In this document: piece after piece, positions 41,565 through 50,088 of the stretch | Numbering within the stretch: the stretch's first letter is position 1 | Layout: each line of letters begins with the position of its first letter | Assembly: GCF_000981385.1 (NCBI RefSeq) | Contig: NZ_LATZ01000113.1 | Span: forward strand, 36,392 to 100,391 | Origin: Bacillus sp. SA1-12 | GTDB taxonomy: Bacteria; Bacillota; Bacilli; Bacillales; Bacillaceae | Direction of reading: 5' to 3' | Length of the DNA stretch: 64,000 nt | Position numbers and translations under genes: made by a program | Notes under the pieces: model-generated | What the model saw: the letters and a program-made list of their open reading frames with translations, nothing else | Database searches by the model: none | Told to the model about the DNA's origin: nothing

Positions 41565-43706
41565 ATGAAAAAGAAACTTCTTTTATCTTGTCTAATACTA
41601 ATACTTACTGTTGCTTTTTCGTTTTTAGGTTATATATTTATTATTTTTATGGGGAATTACGTGATAGATGACGAGAAATTGGTCATGAACACAGCTTCTA
41701 AGCTTGTTGACATAGAAGGAAACGAAATTACAAAGCTCTATATAGAGAATCGGGAGCTTGTTGACATTTCCGAAGTACCGGATCATGTGCAGCAGGCATT
41801 TATTTCTGTTGAAGATCAACGATTTTATGAGCATCATGGGATTGACATGAGAGCGATCGGAAGGGCTCTGTATAAGGATATCCTTGCTGGCAGCAAAGTT
41901 GAAGGCGGAAGTACGATTACCCAGCAGCTTGCGAAGAATATCTTTTTGACAAATGACAAAACATTGCTTCGGAAAACAAAGGAAGCGATTATCGCTATAA
42001 ACTTGGAGAACCGTTACAGTAAAGCAAAATTATTGGAAATGTATTTAAACCAAGTTTATTTTGGGCATGGTGCCTATGGGATTAAAACTGCGGCAAAGTT
42101 GTATTTTAATAAAGAGGTTTCAGAGCTGACTCTAGAGGAAGGGGCCCTTTTAGCAGGAATACCAAAAGCTCCGTCGACCTATTCTCCAATCGACAATGCT
42201 GAAAAGAGCAGGGAACGCCGAAATGTCATTTTAAGCTTAATGGGTGACCAAAACTATATTTCATATGAAGAGGTTGTTAGAACACAAGGGAAAACAGTGA
42301 AATTAAATGTCAATAAAAAACAGGTTAGCCCATGGCTATCCACTTATATTGATATGGTATTTGATGAAGCAAAAGAAAAGTATGCCCTCTCTAATGAGGA
42401 GTTATTAAGAGGTGGATATACAATTTCTGTTCCACTTCAGGAAGAGGTTCAAAAATCTGCTTATGAATTGTTTCAAAAGAAGGAGTACTTTCCAGGAACA
42501 GACGAATATGCGCAAGGTGCATTTATTTTAATAGATAATAAAACGGGAGGCGTTTTGGCTGCTATTGGCGGCCGCGATTACGTGCCAAAGGGCTTGAATC
42601 GACTGAATGTGATGCGACAGCCGGGTTCAACGTTTAAACCAATCGCGGTCTATGCACCATCGATTGAGTCAGACTTGTTTTCCCCTTATTCATTGTTAAA
42701 GGATGAAAAGCTGAAATATGGAGATTATGTACCAGAAAATTATGATAACAATTACGCCGGAAAGGTAACCATGTATGATGCCATTATTTCGTCTAAAAAT
42801 GCGGCAGCTGTCTGGACATTATCTGAATTAGGGATAGCGAACAGTAAAAAATATTTACAAAAGGTAGGGATTACGTTTAAGGATGATGGATTAGCAATCG
42901 CATTGGGAGGACTTTCAAAAGGAGTGACACCTATTCAAATGGCAAATGCATATCGAACGTTCACAACGCAAGGAAATTTCAGTGAGCATCATCTTATTCA
43001 AAAAATAACAGATCGCAAGGGAGAAGTTATTGCTGAAAGCCAACCAGAGGTAGAGCAGGTTTATTCACCGCAAACGGCGTGGGATATGACGAGAATGCTT
43101 CAGCATGTCGTGAGTGAAGGGACAGCAAAGAATGGTGCATTTCAAGGTGAATTGGCTGGAAAAACAGGTACGACCACGTTCCCGGGAGTTGAAGGAGCCG
43201 CAAAGGATGCTTGGTTTGTAGGTTTTACTGAAAATGTCGTTGGCGCACTTTGGATGGGATATGATAAGACCGATAAAACTCATTATTTAAAACAAGGCAG
43301 CTCCTACCCTACAAAGCTGTTTAAGGATATTTTAACCGAGGCAAATTGGGAGCAAAATGTAGCATTTAAGGTTCCGGAAGGTGTAAATGATTTAGAAAGT
43401 CCAATCCGTCTTACGGAAATTGAAAAGGTTGATGCGAGATACACCTTTAAGCCGCTGGGATTAATTACATTAACTCTTGAATGGGAAGCGCAGCAGGATG
43501 AACGAGTAGAATATCGCATATACGAACAATCAGAAAGTGGACAAAAGCTTGTCGGGACTGTTACCGGAAAAGGGGTTTATGAAATTCCATACGTAAATGT
43601 ATTTTCTGAAAGTACGTATAAGGTTGCCCCGTATAATGTCCAAACCCGTGAAGAAGGGGTTGCGGTAGAATTTACTAAACCAAGCTTATTTAGTTCTCGT
43701 AAATGA
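41565..43706 (+). CDS. pbpF: PbpF, class A penicillin-binding protein
   Basis: A bifunctional cell wall synthase of 713 residues. It has one N-terminal membrane helix (about 5-28), a GT51 glycosyltransferase domain with catalytic glutamate E83 in SVEDQRFYEHHG, and a transpeptidase domain. In the latter, S355-T-F-K358 holds the acylated serine, S410-K-N412 is the second motif and K533-T-G the third. A short C-terminal extension follows. Length and neighbours (hmoB, hemE) match B. subtilis pbpF, implicated in spore wall and forespore peptidoglycan. The ribosome site is AAAGGGG. Confidence 0.95.
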   Translation: MKKKLLLSCLILILTVAFSFLGYIFIIFMGNYVIDDEKLVMNTASKLVDIEGNEITKLYIENRELVDISEVPDHVQQAFISVEDQRFYEHHGIDMRAIGRALYKDILAGSKVEGGSTITQQLAKNIFLTNDKTLLRKTKEAIIAINLENRYSKAKLLEMYLNQVYFGHGAYGIKTAAKLYFNKEVSELTLEEGALLAGIPKAPSTYSPIDNAEKSRERRNVILSLMGDQNYISYEEVVRTQGKTVKLNVNKKQVSPWLSTYIDMVFDEAKEKYALSNEELLRGGYTISVPLQEEVQKSAYELFQKKEYFPGTDEYAQGAFILIDNKTGGVLAAIGGRDYVPKGLNRLNVMRQPGSTFKPIAVYAPSIESDLFSPYSLLKDEKLKYGDYVPENYDNNYAGKVTMYDAIISSKNAAAVWTLSELGIANSKKYLQKVGITFKDDGLAIALGGLSKGVTPIQMANAYRTFTTQGNFSEHHLIQKITDRKGEVIAESQPEVEQVYSPQTAWDMTRMLQHVVSEGTAKNGAFQGELAGKTGTTTFPGVEGAAKDAWFVGFTENVVGALWMGYDKTDKTHYLKQGSSYPTKLFKDILTEANWEQNVAFKVPEGVNDLESPIRLTEIEKVDARYTFKPLGLITLTLEWEAQQDERVEYRIYEQSESGQKLVGTVTGKGVYEIPYVNVFSESTYKVAPYNVQTREEGVAVEFTKPSLFSSRK

Positions 43707-43713
43707 TAATAGA

Positions 43714-43760
43714 AAAACATCCATCTTTCGGGTTTTCACCGTTAAGATGGGTTTTCTTTT
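43714..43760 (+). terminator. Terminator of pbpF
   Basis: Arms (AAAAC)CCATCTT at 43714-43727 and AAGATGG(GTTTT) at 43744-43755 pair with a two-base bulge and are followed by CTTTTG. A likely SigA promoter for hemE lies downstream (TTCGAC near 43794, TATACA near 43816). Confidence 0.7.
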
Positions 43761-43945
43761 GTAGGGGTGTACTTGTAGTAATTCGACTTTTTTTCGACAT
43801 TTCCTCATCATAACTATACAATATGGCTTGAAAACGTTATAGTTGTAAGTGTTGGGATTTTAATATAGAATTAATATTAGATTATAATAACTATTATTTA
43901 ATAAAGGGGTATTTCCCTTCTTAAGATAGAAAGGTGGCTTTTTGG

Positions 43946-44998
43946 ATGGCTGAAAAAAAAATAAATGATACGTTTTTAAAAGCTTGTCGCGGAGAAAAGA
44001 CGGACTATGTTCCAGTTTGGTATATGAGACAAGCTGGGCGATCACAGCCTGAATATCGTGCAATCAAAGAAAAATACAGCCTTTTTGAAATCACGCATCA
44101 GCCAGAATTATGTGCATATGTAACAAGATTGCCTGTAGAGCAATATGATGTTGATGCTGCGATTCTTTATAAAGATATTATGACTCCGCTGCCGGCGATC
44201 GGCGTAGAAGTTGAAATAAAGTCAGGGATCGGGCCGGTCATCGATAACCCTATTCGTTCCCTTAGCGATGTTGAAAAGCTTGGGGAAATTGATCCTGAAT
44301 CAGATGTTTCCTATGTATTAGAGACAATTAAACTGCTGACGCAGGAACAACTTGAAGTACCGTTAATTGGCTTTACTGGAGCTCCCTTTACACTAGCCAG
44401 CTATATGATTGAGGGAGGTCCTTCCCGAAATTACAATAAAACAAAAGCATTCATGTATGCAGAACCAAAGGCATGGTTTGCTTTAATGGATAAGCTTGCT
44501 GAAGTGAGCATTACATATGTAAAAGCACAAATTAAGGCAGGGGCAAAAGCTATTCAAATTTTTGACTCATGGGTTGGCGCGCTTAATGTAGCGGATTATC
44601 GTTATTATATTAAGCCAACAATGGAACGGATCTTTAGTGAGCTAAAATCAGAGAATGTCCCGTTAATCATGTTCGGTGTCGGAGCAAGTCATTTAGCCAA
44701 GGAATGGCATGATCTTCCGTTAGATGTAGTCGGTCTTGACTGGAGACTTCAGATCCAGGAGGCTCGTTCCATGGGTCTAACAAAAACCCTTCAAGGGAAT
44801 CTTGACCCGGCGATCTTACTTTCTCCATGGGAAGTTATTGAAGAAAGAGCAAAGCAAATTTTGGACCAAGGCATGCAAACGGATGGTTATATCTTTAATC
44901 TTGGACACGGTGTATTTCCAGAAGTAAATCCGGAAAACCTAAAGAAGTTGACTGCTTTTATCCATGATTATTCAAAGAACGTAAAAGTGAACGCTTAA
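43946..44998 (+). CDS. hemE: HemE, uroporphyrinogen decarboxylase
   Basis: A protein of 350 residues from ATG 43946, with AAAGGTGG upstream; GTG 43934 overlaps that site. The URO-D signatures are clear: 'PVWYMRQAGRSQPEYR' at the N-terminus and 'GFTGAPFTLASYMIEGG' near 130, with the catalytic aspartate region 'AAILYKDIMTPL'. It decarboxylates uroporphyrinogen III to coproporphyrinogen III in the cytoplasm. hemH follows 57 bases later in the same operon. Confidence 0.97.
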   Translation: MAEKKINDTFLKACRGEKTDYVPVWYMRQAGRSQPEYRAIKEKYSLFEITHQPELCAYVTRLPVEQYDVDAAILYKDIMTPLPAIGVEVEIKSGIGPVIDNPIRSLSDVEKLGEIDPESDVSYVLETIKLLTQEQLEVPLIGFTGAPFTLASYMIEGGPSRNYNKTKAFMYAEPKAWFALMDKLAEVSITYVKAQIKAGAKAIQIFDSWVGALNVADYRYYIKPTMERIFSELKSENVPLIMFGVGASHLAKEWHDLPLDVVGLDWRLQIQEARSMGLTKTLQGNLDPAILLSPWEVIEERAKQILDQGMQTDGYIFNLGHGVFPEVNPENLKKLTAFIHDYSKNVKVNA

Positions 44999-45055
44999 TC
45001 TGCTTTATTCATAAAGAGCAACGAGCATTTAGAACTGAATTAGAGGTGAATCATT

Positions 45056-45988
45056 TTGACTAAGAAAAAAATGGGGTTATTAGTCATGGCATATGGTACC
45101 CCATATAAAGAAGAAGATATAGAACGTTACTATACACATATCAGACATGGCCGTAAGCCTGCTCCGGAAATGCTTCAGGATTTAAAGGAACGCTATGAAG
45201 CAATCGGGGGAATTTCCCCTTTAGCTAAAATAACGGTAGAGCAAGGTGAAAAGCTGGAGGAACACTTAAATCGTGTACAAGAAGAGATTGAATTTAAGCT
45301 ATATATTGGCTTAAAGCATATTGAACCATTTATCGAGGACGCTGTCCAGCAAATGCACGAGGACGGAATTACGGAAGCAGTAAGCATCGTATTAGCCCCT
45401 CATTTCTCAACCTTCAGTGTCAAGTCATATAATGGACGAGCAAAAGAAGAGGCAGACAAGCATGATATCAACATTACTTCTGTTGAAAGCTGGTATACAG
45501 AAACGAAATTCATTAACTACTGGGCTGATCGTGTAAAAGGGACGTATGAAAACATGTCAGCTGAGGAAAAAGAAGCAGCTGTACTTATTGTGTCCGCACA
45601 TAGTCTTCCTGAAAAAATCACGGCACATGGCGACCCATACCCACAGCAGTTACAGGAAACGGCTGACTTGATTGCTGAAGCAGCGGGAGTAAAGAATTAT
45701 GTCATTGGCTGGCAAAGTGCTGGAAATACGCCAGAGCCTTGGTTAGGACCAGATGTACAGGATTTGACAAGGGATTTATATGAAGAAGGTTACAAAACGT
45801 TTGTTTATATTCCTGTTGGTTTTGTCGCAGACCACTTAGAAGTTCTATATGACAACGATTATGAGTGCAAGGTTGTAACAGACGAGCTAGGTTCTAATTA
45901 TTATCGTCCGGAAATGCCAAATGCAAAGCAGGAGTTTATTGATTGTCTAGGAACGGTTGTTTTAAAGCATTTAAATAAAGTGAATTAG
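45056..45988 (+). CDS. hemH: HemH/CpfC, coproporphyrin ferrochelatase
   Basis: A protein of 310 residues closely matching B. subtilis HemH ('MGLLVMAYGTPYKEEDIERYY'-type start; key: VMAYGTPYKEEDIERYY). The catalytic histidine is in 'SAHSLPEK' and the partner glutamate in 'VADHLEVLYD'. It inserts iron into coproporphyrin III. The start is TTG 45056, seven bases from GAGGTG; ATG 45071 is a less well placed alternative. It ends the operon here: hemY/cgoX, normally the next gene, is absent and a terminator follows directly. Confidence 0.97.
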   Translation: MTKKKMGLLVMAYGTPYKEEDIERYYTHIRHGRKPAPEMLQDLKERYEAIGGISPLAKITVEQGEKLEEHLNRVQEEIEFKLYIGLKHIEPFIEDAVQQMHEDGITEAVSIVLAPHFSTFSVKSYNGRAKEEADKHDINITSVESWYTETKFINYWADRVKGTYENMSAEEKEAAVLIVSAHSLPEKITAHGDPYPQQLQETADLIAEAAGVKNYVIGWQSAGNTPEPWLGPDVQDLTRDLYEEGYKTFVYIPVGFVADHLEVLYDNDYECKVVTDELGSNYYRPEMPNAKQEFIDCLGTVVLKHLNKVN

Positions 45989-45989
45989 T

Positions 45990-46028
45990 TTAACAAAACG
46001 AGCTTGGGATTCAAGCTCGTTTTTTGGC
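45990..46028 (+). terminator. Terminator of the hemEH operon
   Basis: Arms AAAACGAGCTTG and CAAGCTCGTTTT with a GGATT loop, followed by TTGG, lie directly after the hemH stop. The remaining 245 bases to the xylan genes are AT-rich with no cre-like site seen. Confidence 0.9.
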
Positions 46029-46272
46029 TATTTATTCAAACAAAGCAGCAGAAATAAGTTGAATATTCGGTAAAAATGATATAAAATTAACTAATCTACC
46101 ATACTAGTATACCCTAGGTCTGTCTGGAGTATCACAAATTGGCTATTTGGTTATTTGATTATAGGTAAATATTTTTTGTACATAGTTTTTTATATGAAAA
46201 TGAAAGGGCTTACTATTTGGAGGAAGAAGCTTTGTTTGGTTTAAAGCAGAAATAATTAGTTAAGGAGAGAAT

Positions 46273-48339
46273 ATGATGAATGTAATGAATACGTTTGAAC
46301 AACAAGCTGATTTATGCTGGCTGCCAAGGGTCGAAGGAGAGTTTAATCAAGAGTTTATTCAATCTATTAATCATGTAGCAGTTCTAGGTGATTCTCCGAT
46401 AGTAAACACGATAAAAAGTGAAATCCATTCTACCTTCACCCATGTTTTAAAAAGAGAGATAAAGCTAAGTGAAAAGATAACCCAGGATTGTACGATTATT
46501 TTCTCTAGATTGGAAGATTGCGGTGAGGTAAAAAAACAGTTTTCGAATGTGATAAATGATGAAGGCTATGCCATTAAAACCATTCATCAAACAATTTATG
46601 TTGTCGCTTCCAAAGATAAAGGGCTTTTATATGGAATGTACCATTTCTTCAGGTTAATCCAAACAGATGCAGATGTAAGCAGCTTATCTATTAGTGAAAA
46701 TCCGAAAAATAAAATAAGAATGATCAACCAATGGGATAATATGGATGAGTCAAATGCGATGGGCAGTGTAGAAAGAGGCTATGCAGGAAAGTCAATCTTC
46801 TATGCTGATAAAAAAATTGTTGAGGATAAAACGAGGATTGTCAAATATGCCAGGCTGTTGTCTTCGGTTGGAATAAACGCAATCTCTATTAATAATGTCA
46901 ATGTTCATCAGTTGGAAACGAAATTAATAGATAAAGAGTTTTTACCAGAAGTAGCTAAAATAGCTGATATATTTAGCGCCTATGGGATTCAATTATTTTT
47001 AAGTATCAATTATTCAAGTCCTATTCAATTAGGAGGATTAAACACAGCAGATCCTTTAGATCCTCAAGTGCAGGAATGGTGGAAAACAAAGGCAGCAGAA
47101 ATTTATCAGTTTATTCCCGATTTCGGCGGATTTGTTGTGAAGGCGGACTCGGAGCACAGGCCAGGACCGTTTACTTATGGCAGAAATCATGCGGATGGGG
47201 CAAATGTTTTGGCAGAGGCGTTACAACCATTTGGCGGAGCGGTTATATGGAGATGCTTTGTCTACAATTGCTTGCAAGATTGGCGCGATAGAAGTACAGA
47301 TCGTGCAAGAGCAGCATATGATCATTTCAAACCATTAGATGGAAAGTTCCTTGATAATGTTATTCTTCAAATTAAAAATGGTCCAATTGATTTTCAAGTG
47401 CGTGAACCTGTTTCTCCTTTATTAGGAGCAATGGAAAAGACAAATCACCTTATGGAATTTCAAATTACCCAAGAATATACAGGTCAGCAAAAGCATGTTT
47501 GTTTCCTGGTTCCTCAATGGAAGGAAGTTTTTGAATTTGATACGTATGCAAAAGGGGAGAATTCAAAAATTAAATCAATTGTTGATGGCTCCTTATATGA
47601 GAGAGAAATGGCAGGAGTAGCAGCTGTATCGAATATTGGAGACGACGATAATTGGACTGGACATACATTAGCCCAAGCAAATTTATATGGCTACGGCCGA
47701 TTAATTTGGAATCCTGAATTGTCATCAGAAGAAGTGGCTAAAGAGTGGATCGAATTGACCTTTGGAAGAGATGAAAAAGTGATTACCCATATTTATAAAA
47801 TCCTTATGGGGTCATGGCCTACATACGAGAAATATACGGCACCGTTAGGAATTGGTTTTATGGTGAATCCTGGACATCATTATGGGCCGAATATAGATGG
47901 CTATGAATATTCAGTATGGGGGACATATCACTTTGCGGATCGGAATGGGATTGGTGTCAATCGAACATTAAAAGATGGCACAGGCTATACTGGTCAATAT
48001 TTCCCTGAGAACACAGAAATCTATGAAAACATAGAAACTTGTCCAGATGAGTTGCTCTTATTTTTCCATCATGTTTCCTATACACATCGACTGCAATCAG
48101 GAAAATCGGTTATTCAGCATATTTATGATACACATTTTGAAGGTGTAGAAGAAGTTGAGAACTATATTGACTTATGGAAGCAACTAGAAGGAAAAATTGA
48201 TCAGGTAAAATTTCAGAACGTACTGGACCGTATTAGTGAGCAGCTTAGAAGTGCGAAAGAATGGCGAGATCAAATCAATACGTATTTCTACAGAAAATCG
48301 GGTATTGAGGACGAAAAAAATAGATTAATTTATAAATAA
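46273..48339 (+). CDS. aguA: Alpha-glucuronidase, GH67
   Basis: A protein of 688 residues matching GH67 over its whole length, without a signal peptide, so intracellular. The residues aligning with the catalytic set of Geobacillus stearothermophilus AguA (E285, D364, E392) are E294 (SEHRPGP), D373 (NGPIDFQ) and E401 (TQEYTG), a constant offset of nine. It releases 4-O-methyl-glucuronic acid from the end of imported aldouronic acids from xylan. The start is ATG 46273 or the adjacent ATG, behind AAGGAGAG. It is the first gene of the xylan island; xynB follows in 55 bases. Confidence 0.95.
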   Translation: MMNVMNTFEQQADLCWLPRVEGEFNQEFIQSINHVAVLGDSPIVNTIKSEIHSTFTHVLKREIKLSEKITQDCTIIFSRLEDCGEVKKQFSNVINDEGYAIKTIHQTIYVVASKDKGLLYGMYHFFRLIQTDADVSSLSISENPKNKIRMINQWDNMDESNAMGSVERGYAGKSIFYADKKIVEDKTRIVKYARLLSSVGINAISINNVNVHQLETKLIDKEFLPEVAKIADIFSAYGIQLFLSINYSSPIQLGGLNTADPLDPQVQEWWKTKAAEIYQFIPDFGGFVVKADSEHRPGPFTYGRNHADGANVLAEALQPFGGAVIWRCFVYNCLQDWRDRSTDRARAAYDHFKPLDGKFLDNVILQIKNGPIDFQVREPVSPLLGAMEKTNHLMEFQITQEYTGQQKHVCFLVPQWKEVFEFDTYAKGENSKIKSIVDGSLYEREMAGVAAVSNIGDDDNWTGHTLAQANLYGYGRLIWNPELSSEEVAKEWIELTFGRDEKVITHIYKILMGSWPTYEKYTAPLGIGFMVNPGHHYGPNIDGYEYSVWGTYHFADRNGIGVNRTLKDGTGYTGQYFPENTEIYENIETCPDELLLFFHHVSYTHRLQSGKSVIQHIYDTHFEGVEEVENYIDLWKQLEGKIDQVKFQNVLDRISEQLRSAKEWRDQINTYFYRKSGIEDEKNRLIYK

Positions 48340-48394
48340 GTCGTAAAGTCATCCGATCGGAAAACTCATAGGAGAACGAAGGAGGAACTTAAAC

Positions 48395-50026
48395 ATGATC
48401 ATGATTTCTAATCCAATCTTGTCTGGATACAATCCTGACCCATCCTTTTTAAGGGTGGGAGAGGATTACTATATCGCAACATCCACTTTTGAATGGTTTC
48501 CAGGGGTGCAGATCCATCATTCCAAGGATTTAGTGAACTGGAGATTGTTAACACATCCAATAACCCGTACCACACAAGTCAATATGGAGGGGAATCTGAA
48601 CTCAGGAGGGATTTGGGCACCTTGTTTAAGCTATTCAGATGGCATCTTTTACCTGATCTATACCGATGTAAAAAGCAGAAAGGGAGCGTTTAAAGATACC
48701 CATAATTATATGATTACTGCTAAGGATATTATGGGTCCTTGGTCTGAACCTATATACTTAAACAGCAGCGGATTTGATCCATCCCTTTTTCACGATGATG
48801 ATGGATCAAAATGGCTTGTTAACATGCTTTGGGATCATCGCAAAGGAAAGAATAGATTTGCGGGAATTGTCATTCAAGAATTTTCTGTTGAAGAGCAAAA
48901 GTTAGTTGGACCGGTAAGAAATATTTTTAAAGGAACGGAATTGAAGCTGACTGAAGGACCGCATTTGTATAAGGTGAACGGTTATTACTACTTAATGACG
49001 GCAGAAGGGGGAACAGAATATAACCATGCAGTATCAATGGCTAGATCACCATCTCTTTTCGGCCCTTATGAGGTAGATCCGCAAAATCCAATTCTTACAT
49101 CCTCTCATTCTCCTGAATTGGAGCTTCAAAAGGCAGGACACGGAAGCCTTATTGAAACCCATACAGGAGAATGGTATCTTGCCCATTTATGCGGCCGTCC
49201 TGTTAAGGACAAATATTGCAATTTAGGGAGAGAAACTGCTATTCAGCGATGCTGCTGGACAGAGGATTCTTGGCTTCGGATTGAGGGGGGAAACAGGGAA
49301 CCGCTTGTTAAAGTCAAGGCGCCAACAATCAAGCTGCATCCGTTTCCGCCTATACCTGACAAGGATGATTTTGAAAGCGTTGACTTATCAATTCAGTGGA
49401 ATACCCTTAGACTTCCACCAGATTCGACATGGCTTTCATTAAGCGAACGACCGGGATATTTGAGATTAAGAGGAAGAGAGTCTATGAGCTCACTTCATAG
49501 ACAAAGCTTGGTAGCACGGAGACAGCAGAGTTTTTACTGTGAGGTTGAGACAGAGGTTGAGTTTGAACCAGAAACATTTCAGCAAATGGCTGGACTTATT
49601 TTGTATTATGACACAGAGGATTACGTCTATTTACGGATCAGTCATGATGAGGAACTCGGTAAAAGCCTTGGAATCATTCAGTCTAAAGGCGGCCAATATG
49701 ATGAACTATTGCAGAGGGATCTATCGATCGAAGGTTACGCTCGCTGTAAATTAAAGGCAGTGATTAAAAAAGAATGGCTGCAATTTTTCTATTCGATTAA
49801 AGAAACGGAGTGGCATGAGATTGGACCAATGATCGATATTAGTCATCTGTCAGATGAAGGCAGTGACTATATTCGGTTTACAGGAACGTTTATTGGAATG
49901 TGTGTTCAAGATTTAGCCGGTGCTATGAAGCATGCTGATTTTGATTATTTTATTTATAAAGAATATATAAATGAAAAAGCTATTGCCGGGGTTCAGGGTG
50001 AGAAGACTGGAATCAAAGAATCATAA
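48395..50026 (+). CDS. xynB: Beta-xylosidase, GH43
   Basis: An intracellular GH43 enzyme of 543 residues. Catalytic residues D15 (base, NPDPSF), D128 (pKa modulator, GFDPSLF) and E187 (acid, LTEGPHL) fall at exactly the numbers reported for Geobacillus XynB3. A five-blade propeller domain (about 1-320) is followed by a beta-sandwich domain. It hydrolyses xylo-oligosaccharides to xylose, completing the work of the alpha-glucuronidase. AGGAGG sits nine bases before ATG 48395. Probably co-transcribed with aguA. Confidence 0.95.
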   Translation: MIMISNPILSGYNPDPSFLRVGEDYYIATSTFEWFPGVQIHHSKDLVNWRLLTHPITRTTQVNMEGNLNSGGIWAPCLSYSDGIFYLIYTDVKSRKGAFKDTHNYMITAKDIMGPWSEPIYLNSSGFDPSLFHDDDGSKWLVNMLWDHRKGKNRFAGIVIQEFSVEEQKLVGPVRNIFKGTELKLTEGPHLYKVNGYYYLMTAEGGTEYNHAVSMARSPSLFGPYEVDPQNPILTSSHSPELELQKAGHGSLIETHTGEWYLAHLCGRPVKDKYCNLGRETAIQRCCWTEDSWLRIEGGNREPLVKVKAPTIKLHPFPPIPDKDDFESVDLSIQWNTLRLPPDSTWLSLSERPGYLRLRGRESMSSLHRQSLVARRQQSFYCEVETEVEFEPETFQQMAGLILYYDTEDYVYLRISHDEELGKSLGIIQSKGGQYDELLQRDLSIEGYARCKLKAVIKKEWLQFFYSIKETEWHEIGPMIDISHLSDEGSDYIRFTGTFIGMCVQDLAGAMKHADFDYFIYKEYINEKAIAGVQGEKTGIKES

Positions 50027-50088
50027 AAACAAATTTTTTTCAAAGTAACGCCTAATCTTAATACTTACTAAATAGTAAGGAGCTAAAT

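Noticed and set aside
43873..43897. AT-rich symmetrical stretch before hemE as a PerR or Fur box
   Set aside because: The spacing and bases do not fit the TTATAAT-N-ATTATAA or Fur consensus; probably low-complexity AT sequence.
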